A DNA stretch of 5,313 nucleotides from an uncultured Leptotrichia sp. (GTDB taxonomy: Bacteria; Fusobacteriota; Fusobacteriia; Fusobacteriales; Leptotrichiaceae): NCBI GenBank assembly GCA_938017765.1, contig CALIJH010000109.1, forward strand, positions 1 to 5,313, in the 5' to 3' direction. Shown in pieces: positions 1 through 5,286 of the stretch (position 1 is the stretch's first letter; every line of letters starts with the position of its first letter). Position numbers and translations under genes: made by a program. The notes beneath the pieces were generated by a model. It worked only from the letters and a program-made list of their open reading frames with translations, had not been told where the DNA came from and searched no databases.

Positions 1-196
1 TTAAATCTTCCACTTCTGCCTGAAGCTGTGTTTTCTGTGCTTCAAATTCTCTTTTTTTCTGTGCTTCTTTTTCAAGCAAATCATTGAATTTTGATTCTAT
101 TGCATTCAGACTTTGTTCCAGACTTTGTTTCGGTGCCGAATAACTTACTGATGATACTGCAACTAAACTCATTAAAAATAATACACTTTTTTTCAT
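1..196 (-). CDS. FadA-like coiled-coil adhesin, N-terminal part (runs off the left edge)
   Basis: This is the first 65 codons of a secreted protein whose C-terminus lies beyond the window. The start is secure: ATG at 196 follows AGGAGGAGAA (197-206). Residues 1-20 form a signal peptide (MKK, then a hydrophobic run VLFLMSLVAV, then a polar SSVSYS end), with probable cleavage before A21-P22. From residue 24 the chain is charged, Gln/Glu/Lys-rich and heptad-like with regular Leu/Ile/Phe, so it should form an alpha-helical coiled coil. The pattern (L..SLNAIESKFNDLL, then a long run of E/K/Q) matches the start of mature FadA, the small helical-hairpin adhesin of Fusobacterium nucleatum, where such helices assemble into surface filaments. 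Leptotrichia-type genomes carry several FadA paralogues. Because the C-terminal half is missing, another small periplasmic coiled-coil protein (for example Skp/OmpH-like) cannot be ruled out. Confidence 0.72.
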   Translation of the reverse strand, partial: MKKSVLFLMSLVAVSSVSYSAPKQSLEQSLNAIESKFNDLLEKEAQKKREFEAQKTQLQAEVEDL

Positions 197-309
197 TTCT
201 CCTCCTATTTATTCTTATTTTTTAAAAACAACCGTTATATTAATTTTGTATATAAATTCGTTTAATGTATATGCTATTAATATACCTTAGATTTTCCTTT
301 TTATCTACT

Positions 310-326
310 CTTATTTTAAAAATAAG
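310..326. repeat. Perfect AT-rich palindrome upstream of the FadA-like gene
   Basis: CTTATTTT and AAAATAAG are perfectly complementary 8-base arms around a single central base. The site is about 115-130 bases upstream of the FadA-like start codon. It could be an operator for a dimeric regulator or part of a structured leader. In DNA this AT-rich, short palindromes also arise by chance, so a function is only a suggestion. Confidence 0.3.
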
Positions 327-410
327 CCTAATTTTTAAAAAATATTTTTTTATTTTAAAATGTTTCTTAATAACATTTGAAAAAACACTTTTTTTAAGAT
401 GAAATTAAAT

Positions 411-499
411 AAAAAAGAGTTATTTCAAAAATAGAAAATTTTTTAATATGAATCCATAAAAAATTGTATTTTTTTCTATTTTGAAACAACTCTATTTTT
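411..499 (-). terminator. Long inverted repeat, probable spoVG terminator
   Basis: Two arms, about 416-438 and 471-493, are complementary over some 22 bases, with one non-identical position (422 against 487) and one extra A in an A-run. The core is GAGTTATTTC on the left and GAAACAACTC on the right. Read on the minus strand, the transcript runs from spoVG (stop at 557) into a hairpin about 63 bases later and then into six U residues (411-416), the shape of an intrinsic terminator. The one substituted pair is G-U on the minus-strand RNA but an A-C mismatch on the plus-strand RNA, which favours minus-strand use. A T-run (495-499) also follows the hairpin on the plus strand. The spacer has its own inner inverted repeat, ATTTTTTA (438-445) with TAAAAAAT (457-464). 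The length is also compatible with a small MITE-like element. Confidence 0.6.
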
Positions 500-556
500 C
501 CATTGTAGGCATTAAAATAAGTTATCAATATTGTAAATTCAGAATTAAGTTTGTAC

Positions 557-832
557 TTATTCGGTTACTACATTTTCTTTTTCATAACTTTCTAAAATTA
601 CTCTTGTTAATTCGGATCTCAATTCCGGAGTAATTGGGTGAGCTATGTCTTTAAACTCTCCGTTAGGCATTCTTCTTGAAGGCATTGCAACAAAAAGTCC
701 ATTTTGCCCTTCAATAATTTTTAACCCGTGTACAACGAAGCTTTCATCAAATGTAATGTCTACATATGCTTTTAACTTTCCGCCTTCCTCAGAACCTCTT
801 CCGAGTCTGAGTCTGATATCTGTTATTTTCAT
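557..832 (-). CDS. spoVG: SpoVG family nucleic-acid-binding regulator
   Basis: A 91-residue protein with a strong match to SpoVG, a small global regulator that binds DNA and RNA. In Bacillus it affects septation during sporulation; in Staphylococcus, Listeria and Borrelia it affects virulence and cell-envelope genes. The family signature is intact: the beta-rich N-terminus MKITDIRLR, the VVHGLKIIEG segment (residues 34-42), the hallmark NGLFVAMPSRR (44-54), and PNGEFKDIAHPI (56-67), followed by the C-terminal amphipathic helix (about 69-86) that carries the nucleic-acid-binding basic residues. The length is normal (usually 84-100). The start is supported by AAGGAGA at 838-844. The gene has its own promoter (874-901) and a downstream hairpin terminator (411-499), so it is probably a single-gene unit. 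The host is presumably not a spore former, so the sporulation name should not be read as its role here. Confidence 0.95.
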   Translation of the reverse strand: MKITDIRLRLGRGSEEGGKLKAYVDITFDESFVVHGLKIIEGQNGLFVAMPSRRMPNGEFKDIAHPITPELRSELTRVILESYEKENVVTE

Positions 833-873
833 ACGCTTCTCCTTGTAAAATAAGATGTGTTTTCTTTACAATT

Positions 874-901
874 ATTATACCTCATTATTTTTAAAAAACA
901 A
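874..901 (-). promoter_or_regulatory. Sigma-70 type promoter of spoVG
   Basis: On the minus strand a perfect -10 TATAAT (874-879) lies 16 bases downstream of a TTGTTT -35 (896-901). Transcription would begin near 867, giving a leader of about 35 bases before the spoVG ATG at 832, with AAGGAGA in between. The -35 matches the consensus at four of six positions, including the TTG. The flanking DNA is A/T-rich, as expected of an UP element. Confidence 0.6.
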
Positions 902-1017
902 GTGAAAAAATATTATTTTTTAAAAAATTTGATGAAGATAATTAAATAATTTTACTTTGTATTCAAATTTTACGGGCTTTTATTCAATTTTTCAATTAAA
1001 AAAAATATTTTATCTTT

Positions 1018-1263
1018 TTAATTTATCAGTTCAATATATTCTTCTACAAAATCTTTTTTCAAATTTTCAGGAGGAATATCCTTAATCAATACTTTTATAT
1101 TTTTATTGAAATATTTTATATCAAGAATATCTCCTTTTTTTATATTGTACGAAGATTTTTTTTCTTCTCCGTTTACTGAAATATTTCCATTATCTGCCAA
1201 TTCTTTCGCTACTGTTCTTCTTTTTATTATTCTCGTTATTTTTAAAAATTTATCAAGTCTCAT
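1018..1263 (-). CDS. rqcP: RqcP-like S4-domain RNA-binding protein (ribosome quality control)
   Basis: An 81-residue protein made almost entirely of one S4 RNA-binding domain (residues 1-52), with the classic opening MRLDKFLKITRIIKRRT and a second half NISVNGEEKKSSYNIKKGD. It is very similar to Bacillus RqcP (YabO, about 86 residues). RqcP binds stalled 50S subunits carrying peptidyl-tRNA and works with RqcH to add C-terminal alanine tails that mark the unfinished chain for degradation. The basic residues R2, R15 and R16, which face RNA in this family, are present. The E. coli relative HslR is longer, so RqcP is the better name. It is the last gene of the probable operon: its ATG is 15 bases after the stop of the AsmA-like gene, with AAAAAGG (1270-1276) as ribosome binding site in that gap. 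No clear terminator follows. Confidence 0.88.
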   Translation of the reverse strand: MRLDKFLKITRIIKRRTVAKELADNGNISVNGEEKKSSYNIKKGDILDIKYFNKNIKVLIKDIPPENLKKDFVEEYIELIN

Positions 1264-1278
1264 ATATAACCTTTTTAT

Positions 1279-2751
1279 TTATCTGAATATTTTATTTAAC
1301 TCTTTTGTAATATCTTTAGCACTCTTCTGAGCTGAAGAATCTGTACTCGTATTCTCATCATTATTTAGAATTTCCTTCGGTTTTTCCGCTTCCGAAGTTA
1401 TTCCACCCTGACTTATATTACTCTCAAAATCACTGATATTAATGACTGTATTCAAGGAAAGCAGTTCTCTCTGAAATTTATCAAGTTTATTTCCTTTTTC
1501 ATAAATACCGCTAATCATATTTTCCACAGATTTTGTCTGTTCCTGATATTGTGTCATTATTTCATTATAACGGGTAGATTTCATATTATTTATTTTTTCA
1601 GTCAATAATTTTTTATCGTCTTCGGATAATACAGTTTTATTTAAATTTCTAAAATTATTATTTTCAAGAGACAGTTCAGAAATTAGATTTAAAGACTTTC
1701 CTTGGAGTAAATCCTGTTTTATATACTCTATGTCCGTATTTATTTTATCTCCAAATAGAGTTTTCAGTGTAAGATCGTTTCCATTATAAATAATTTCATA
1801 TCCCTTTTCATTTTCAAAGATATTGGCTTTTATATTATTATTTATTATTACTTCACCTTTTACAGTCTTATTTCCTTTTTCCAGTCCATTGAAAACTATT
1901 TCTCCATTATTTATCGAAATATCCGAAATAGAAAGTTTCAAATTATTTTTTATTTTTTTTATAAATTTTACTGCTTTCAGCGATTTATTCAGAGAAATTG
2001 AAATCTCTTTTCCTTTTTCAAGAAATATATATGAATTTATATTTTGTATATCATTTAGAGATATTAATTTTTCAAGCTTAAGTAAATCTTCAGAAATATT
2101 CTCAAGCATTATATTTCTCTCAATCTCAATATCTGCTATTTCCTTATTTATCTTCGTTTTTTCACTATTGATTTCCCCAATGAAAATTTGTAATTCTCTG
2201 TTAAGTTCAGTCAATTTTTGTGATTTAGTTTTTAAATCCGTCGTTCCTATATATTCCTGTTTTATTCGATTTATGGTATCTATTTTTATTTTCCTATCGG
2301 CAAAGAATTTGTCTATATCTTTATTTAGGATGTCTATTTTTCCGGCAGTTTCCTTAATATAGCTTTCAGTAGTTTTTATAGCTTTCGGATTTTCCTGAGG
2401 AATATTAATCTTTTGAATAAAAGTATCTATCTGCTGATCAGGAGCATTATATACGATATTCATATCTATCTGTTGAAGTTCTAACGAAGTCAGTTTCATT
2501 TTTGGAATAATTCCTAAAAATCCTCCTCGTGTAAATCTGATTTTTGCTTTTCCTTTTCCTAATTTTTCCCCGTTCAGCACAAAATCATCAAATGAAATTT
2601 CTCCGTTTGCTATTGAATACCTTAAATTTTCAAATCTTGAATTATCAGTTTTTGTCATATAAGTAATTATTTTATTTGAAAAAATTACCCCTCCCAAAGC
2701 AGAAATAACCGCAATTACTGTCAAAACCAACAAAAGTTTTAGAAACTTCAT
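1279..2751 (-). CDS. Membrane-anchored AsmA-like coiled-coil protein (TIGR03545-like)
   Basis: A 490-residue protein not recognised with certainty. Residues 4-25 form one uncleaved-looking transmembrane helix, which should anchor the rest in the periplasm. Residues 40-105 (for example FENLRYSIANGEISFDDFVL, then LTSLELQQIDMNIVY) look like the beta-strand start of AsmA-type proteins. Residues 125-235 are a long Lys/Glu/Ile helical coiled coil. Residues 270-365 are again beta-rich with an AsmA-like GEIVFNG strand; 375-435 are helical, and 445-478 are a Ser/Asn/Glu-rich flexible tail before a short basic end. The order of anchor, AsmA-like strand block, coiled coil and second strand block resembles TIGR03545, an uncharacterised family of outer-membrane bacteria. 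AsmA relatives act in lipid transport or outer-membrane assembly, so an envelope role is inferred. The start has an excellent AGGAGG (2759-2764), 7 bases before ATG. It lies 28 bases after the small lipoprotein gene. Confidence 0.7.
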   Translation of the reverse strand: MKFLKLLLVLTVIAVISALGGVIFSNKIITYMTKTDNSRFENLRYSIANGEISFDDFVLNGEKLGKGKAKIRFTRGGFLGIIPKMKLTSLELQQIDMNIVYNAPDQQIDTFIQKINIPQENPKAIKTTESYIKETAGKIDILNKDIDKFFADRKIKIDTINRIKQEYIGTTDLKTKSQKLTELNRELQIFIGEINSEKTKINKEIADIEIERNIMLENISEDLLKLEKLISLNDIQNINSYIFLEKGKEISISLNKSLKAVKFIKKIKNNLKLSISDISINNGEIVFNGLEKGNKTVKGEVIINNNIKANIFENEKGYEIIYNGNDLTLKTLFGDKINTDIEYIKQDLLQGKSLNLISELSLENNNFRNLNKTVLSEDDKKLLTEKINNMKSTRYNEIMTQYQEQTKSVENMISGIYEKGNKLDKFQRELLSLNTVINISDFESNISQGGITSEAEKPKEILNNDENTSTDSSAQKSAKDITKELNKIFR

Positions 2752-2779
2752 ATATGTTCCTCCTCTTTACTATAAGTTA

Positions 2780-3226
2780 TTATTTCAATTGGTTCAGTAA
2801 TCTTCCGGCAGCTAAATAAAAGGAATTCATATTATTATCTCTTATAATTTGATAAGTTCTTGCCAAAAATTCTCTTTTTGTCATTCTTATATTTTTTTCT
2901 TTCAGTAATTTATTCAGACTGTCTATCGTTACCTGTTTAATCTGGGCTGCATCCTCATATACTTTCTGGTCTATAAAGGCGACTATTTTTTCATCAGTAG
3001 CATCAAATTTGTTATCTACTTCTCCACCTGCATTATTTTTCGGAGTATTTTTAGGTGTATTTCCTTTATTTGTATTACTGCTGTTTCCACTTGTATTTGT
3101 CCCCTGATTTCTCGCTCTTACAACATTGTTTGAACTTCCCGAGCTTCCTTCATAGGGATCTCCGGATGTACAGGATATAATTGCTGTAGCCATCAACAGC
3201 ATTATAAAATAACTCTTCTTAATCAT
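2780..3226 (-). CDS. Small lipoprotein of unknown function
   Basis: A 148-residue protein with no domain I recognise. The N-terminus is a lipoprotein signal: basic MIKK, a hydrophobic stretch (residues 6-17), and a lipobox IISC with the lipid-bearing cysteine at C19. Residues 24-68 are a Ser/Asn/Gly/Thr-rich linker that includes a small tandem repeat (NTPK twice, 56-63). Residues 72-148 form a compact, mostly helical, charged domain (DEKIVAFIDQKVYEDAAQIK, then a Lys-rich segment, then helices ending in GRLLNQLK). This layout fits a membrane-tethered protein whose C-terminal domain binds a partner in the periplasm. GAGAGGG precedes the ATG. The gene lies 37 bases after the parvulin-like gene and 28 bases before the AsmA-like gene, so the three are probably co-transcribed. 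Confidence 0.82.
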   Translation of the reverse strand: MIKKSYFIMLLMATAIISCTSGDPYEGSSGSSNNVVRARNQGTNTSGNSSNTNKGNTPKNTPKNNAGGEVDNKFDATDEKIVAFIDQKVYEDAAQIKQVTIDSLNKLLKEKNIRMTKREFLARTYQIIRDNNMNSFYLAAGRLLNQLK

Positions 3227-3263
3227 AATTTCCCTCTCAAAATCTTATATATTTAAAAATCTA

Positions 3264-4163
3264 TTATTTTTTCTCTTCAGGTAGTTTAACTGTTTCTTTT
3301 GTTATTTTGTCGAGTTTAAATTCTCTTGTTATATCTTCAAGATATTTCTGACTTTCTTCCTGTCTTTTAGCAGCTTTCATTTGTGCTTTTATTTCATCTT
3401 TCACTTTATCGAAAGCCTCAACGCCTTTAGGATATTTTTCCAGCACTTTTACTACATAGGCTTCCTCTCCTACAACAATAACACTGTCAATAATCTGACC
3501 ACTTTGAGCGGATTTTACGGCTTCACTTATTGGAGCATATTTTTCAGCAAGAGCTGACATAGGTATTACTTCCGTTTCTCCGGCAGAACCGTTTTGTGCC
3601 CCTGTATATTTCTTTACAATATCTCCAAATTTTGCAGGATTTGCCTTTGCTTCTTTTAATGCTTCTTCAGCTTTGTTTTTTTCACTCGCAGGAGTAACAA
3701 TTAGTTGTAATCTTACAGCATCTTCAGGTCTTTCAAAATTTGCCCTGTTTGCTTCGTATACTTTTTTAGCTTCATCATCCGTTACATTTACTGAGCTTAA
3801 TCTATCCATCATAGCAACCGATGCAAGGAAGTTTTCTTTCGTAATTTCAAGACCTTCTGTATATTTTTTATCCTTGTCAAGTTTTTTCTCAGCCGCTTTG
3901 AGAGCAAAAGCTCTTGCAGTTGCAATACTTTTTATAATGTTCAGTTTCATCTGTTCAAGCTGTTCTTTAGGTACATCTTTCAGTTCTGCCCCTACAGCAT
4001 CGAGATTTCTCTGAAGCTCATAATTCAGCTCCGATTCGTAGACCTTTATTTTCTTGTCTTCGGACTCAAATACGACTTTTCCGCTTTTTCCTGAATTTCC
4101 TCCACACGATAATGCTAAAATACATAACACTGTAACAATTAAAACTTTGATTTTATTTTTCAT
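3264..4163 (-). CDS. Parvulin/SurA-like peptidyl-prolyl isomerase lipoprotein lacking the usual catalytic histidines
   Basis: A 299-residue lipoprotein: basic MKNKIK, hydrophobic segment 7-17, lipobox LALSC with cysteine C20, then a Gly/Ser tether. Residues 38-135 are helical and resemble the SurA/PrsA N-terminal chaperone region (VYESELNYEL, then VTDDEAKKVYEANRANF, the usual lead-in to the rotamase). Residues 148-243 fit a parvulin rotamase domain: opening strand VRLQLIV, helix with FGDIVKKYTG (179-188), a Gly-containing loop, EAVKSAQSGQIIDSV, and closing strand EAYVVKVLEK. The C-terminal part (248-285) is a charged helix that would rejoin the chaperone domain. PrsA-type parvulins have SHIL in the first strand and GYH in the last; here these are RLQL (151-154) and AYV (235-237), so both histidines are absent. 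It is more likely a periplasmic chaperone than an efficient isomerase. AGGA lies 4 bases before the ATG. It is first in the probable operon. Confidence 0.83.
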   Translation of the reverse strand: MKNKIKVLIVTVLCILALSCGGNSGKSGKVVFESEDKKIKVYESELNYELQRNLDAVGAELKDVPKEQLEQMKLNIIKSIATARAFALKAAEKKLDKDKKYTEGLEITKENFLASVAMMDRLSSVNVTDDEAKKVYEANRANFERPEDAVRLQLIVTPASEKNKAEEALKEAKANPAKFGDIVKKYTGAQNGSAGETEVIPMSALAEKYAPISEAVKSAQSGQIIDSVIVVGEEAYVVKVLEKYPKGVEAFDKVKDEIKAQMKAAKRQEESQKYLEDITREFKLDKITKETVKLPEEKK

Positions 4164-4171
4164 CTTTTCCT

Positions 4172-4236
4172 GTATGACTCGTACTCAAAATGTATATTAA
4201 ATACATAAATTATACGTCAGTCCATACAACTCCTTT
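4172..4236 (-). promoter_or_regulatory. Structured leader with a two-codon mini-ORF before the parvulin-like gene
   Basis: On the minus strand a good ribosome binding site AAAGGAG (4230-4236) is followed 4 bases later by ATG GAC TGA (4217-4225), a complete two-codon ORF. The start of that ORF lies in GTATGGACT (4219-4227), which can pair, with one bulged base, with AGTCATAC (4172-4179). The second arm directly abuts the AGGA ribosome binding site of the parvulin-like gene. Between them is a perfect 6-base hairpin, ATGTAT (4201-4206) with ATACAT (4190-4195). This could couple translation of the main gene to initiation at the mini-ORF, but the stems are short and AT-rich and the transcript start is unknown. 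Confidence 0.3.
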
Positions 4237-4304
4237 CTTTGTAATTTAATAATTTAATTAATATAGAAATCGAAATCCGATTTGATATTTTGATTTAGTA
4301 TCTT

Positions 4305-4332
4305 TTGACACTTTAATATGAAGAACTATAAT
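4305..4332 (+). promoter_or_regulatory. Perfect consensus sigma-70 promoter facing opposite to all genes
   Basis: TTGACA (4305-4310), a 16-base spacer and TATAAT (4327-4332) are both exact consensus hexamers, in AT-rich flanks. Transcription would start near 4339 and run right, reaching the 3' end of aag (4464) about 125 bases later in antisense orientation. No ORF of any size with a ribosome binding site follows on the plus strand before aag. A short inverted repeat ATGAAG (4318-4323) with CTTCAT (4350-4355) followed by six T residues overlaps the -10 and is too weak to call a terminator. The likely product is an antisense or small non-coding RNA. Confidence 0.5.
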
Positions 4333-4463
4333 ATTTGAAATAAAACAGCTTCATTTTTTATATTTTGTATTATTTCGTATTTCTTTCACATTTTCTATAA
4401 ATTTTAATAAAGTATAACTCATAAATATTAGATTTCTCTATGATTTTTTAAATTTTTTCTATT

Positions 4464-5210
4464 TCAATCGTCGCTCTTCCAGCATTTATCAGTATATTCA
4501 CTTTTTTTCATTCCCGACACATATTTATTTCCTGCCACATAAAAACGGAGTAATTCGTCTGTCCATTTTCCTTTATTTGGAATTCCTATCCTTGGACTGA
4601 TTTCTATTTTTTCAGGGTTTTTGGCATCATTAAAATCTAAATATATTGTATTTTCTTTTATTATACTCTTTTTTATTATATTTTCATATATCAGTTTTTT
4701 ATTTACTTTACTTTTATCTGTATTTTTATCTGCTTTTTTTAAATAAGTCCCGTTACTTATGATTTTTACTTCCGACATATTGAACTTATCATTTATTCCC
4801 ATTGCTTTTGTAAGCTTTCCCGGTCCATTACTCACGATGACACCTGTTTTTCTTCGGTTTTCTTCCATTATCTCCCTGTTTTTTAGAGGTTCAATTCCTC
4901 TTATTAATACTGCCTGCGGATTGTTTTTTTCACATGAAACTATGTTCAGCATTTTATGAGTGTGCATTGTGTAAATATAGACTGTACCTGCTTTCTGATA
5001 AAGAGCTTCCACTTTAGGTGTCCTTTTTCCCTTATATCCATGACATGCTTCATCTATTACTCCCAAGTATGCTTCCGTTTCAACTATATATCCGCTCAAT
5101 ATTTTACCTGCATTTTTTACAATTATCAGCTTCCCGAGCAGTTCTTTTGCCAATGAAACTGTATCCAACATAAAAAAATCCTCAATTTTAGCGACTTCTT
5201 CTATTTTCAT
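4464..5210 (-). CDS. aag: DNA-3-methyladenine glycosylase (AAG/MPG family)
   Basis: A 248-residue base-excision repair enzyme that flips out and cleaves alkylated or deaminated purines (3-methyladenine, hypoxanthine), leaving an abasic site. Family landmarks in order: LAKELLGKLI (20-29), the catalytic block GYIVETEAYLG (40-50) with E46 matching human AAG E125 and Y48 matching Y127, the H57 region (EACHGYKGKRTPK), GTVYIYTMHTHKMLNI (75-90), QAVLIRGIEPL (99-109), NGPGKLTKAMGI (128-139) and SPRIGI (205-210). The MHTH sequence replaces the human IYGM around the intercalating Tyr; as I recall, Bacillus Aag has the same variant. The protein is longer than the usual 190-210 residues because of a Lys/Ile/Asn-rich insertion at about 157-190 and a longer C-terminal tail. 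The ATG at 5210 has AAGGA (5220-5224) 9 bases upstream. It ends 300 bases before the next gene. Confidence 0.95.
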   Translation of the reverse strand: MKIEEVAKIEDFFMLDTVSLAKELLGKLIIVKNAGKILSGYIVETEAYLGVIDEACHGYKGKRTPKVEALYQKAGTVYIYTMHTHKMLNIVSCEKNNPQAVLIRGIEPLKNREIMEENRRKTGVIVSNGPGKLTKAMGINDKFNMSEVKIISNGTYLKKADKNTDKSKVNKKLIYENIIKKSIIKENTIYLDFNDAKNPEKIEISPRIGIPNKGKWTDELLRFYVAGNKYVSGMKKSEYTDKCWKSDD

Positions 5211-5269
5211 TTTTATTTTTCCTTTTTGGGTTTCGATTTATCAGAATTTTGATTTTTTATATTTTACGC

Positions 5270-5286
5270 TATGAGGATGTCTCATA
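5270..5286. repeat. Dyad upstream of aag
   Basis: TATGAG and CTCATA are perfect 6-base arms around GATGT. The flanks are also roughly symmetric (TTATATTTTACGC on one side, TTATTTTTGACT read from the other strand). It lies 60-76 bases upstream of the aag start codon. It could be an operator for aag, or the GAGGATGTCTCATAAGTC string could be the end of an insertion element continuing beyond the window; the edge prevents a decision. Confidence 0.35.

Larger units (their letters stand above)
197..556. other. AT-rich intergenic region between spoVG and the FadA-like gene
   Basis: About 360 bases with no gene I can support. It contains the ribosome binding site of the FadA-like gene (197-206), a short perfect palindrome (310-326), and a long inverted repeat acting as a probable terminator (411-499). 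The FadA-like gene must be transcribed from within this region or by read-through. I looked for a -35/-10 pair on the minus strand: several TATA-like hexamers occur (for example near 240-260 and 275-285), but none has a convincing -35 at 16-18 bases. Confidence 0.7.
4164..4463. other. Intergenic region between aag and the parvulin-like gene
   Basis: Exactly 300 bases without a credible gene. It contains the structured leader of the parvulin-like gene (4172-4236) and a perfect consensus promoter pointing the opposite way (4305-4332). I saw no convincing minus-strand promoter for the parvulin operon: a TATAAT at 4209-4214 has no -35 at a usable distance. No clear terminator follows aag, so the operon may receive read-through from it. 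Confidence 0.7.

Noticed and set aside
645..848. A 67-codon plus-strand frame over spoVG.
   Set aside because: It is antisense to a clearly conserved spoVG and has no support of its own.
960..1000. Near-repeated TATTCAA-TTTT strings after rqcP, considered as a terminator.
   Set aside because: They are direct rather than inverted and form no stem followed by a T-run.
1823..2362. A 179-codon plus-strand reading frame rich in Phe, Ile and Ser.
   Set aside because: It lies entirely inside the AsmA-like gene on the opposite strand. Its composition is what the complement of Lys/Glu/Asn-rich coding gives, and no ribosome binding site precedes it.
3673..4014. A 113-codon plus-strand reading frame.
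   Set aside because: It is antisense to the parvulin-like gene, has no ribosome binding site, and shows only shadow composition.
4209..4214. A perfect TATAAT on the minus strand upstream of the parvulin-like gene.
   Set aside because: No -35-like hexamer lies 16-18 bases upstream and there is no extended -10, so a promoter cannot be supported from sequence alone.
4759..5156. Two 66-codon plus-strand frames over aag.
   Set aside because: Both are antisense shadows of a strongly recognised enzyme and lack ribosome binding sites.
4464..5210. Loss of the intercalating tyrosine region in the glycosylase (MHTH instead of IYGM).
   Set aside because: As I recall, the Bacillus enzyme carries the same variant, so it is a lineage feature rather than a defect.
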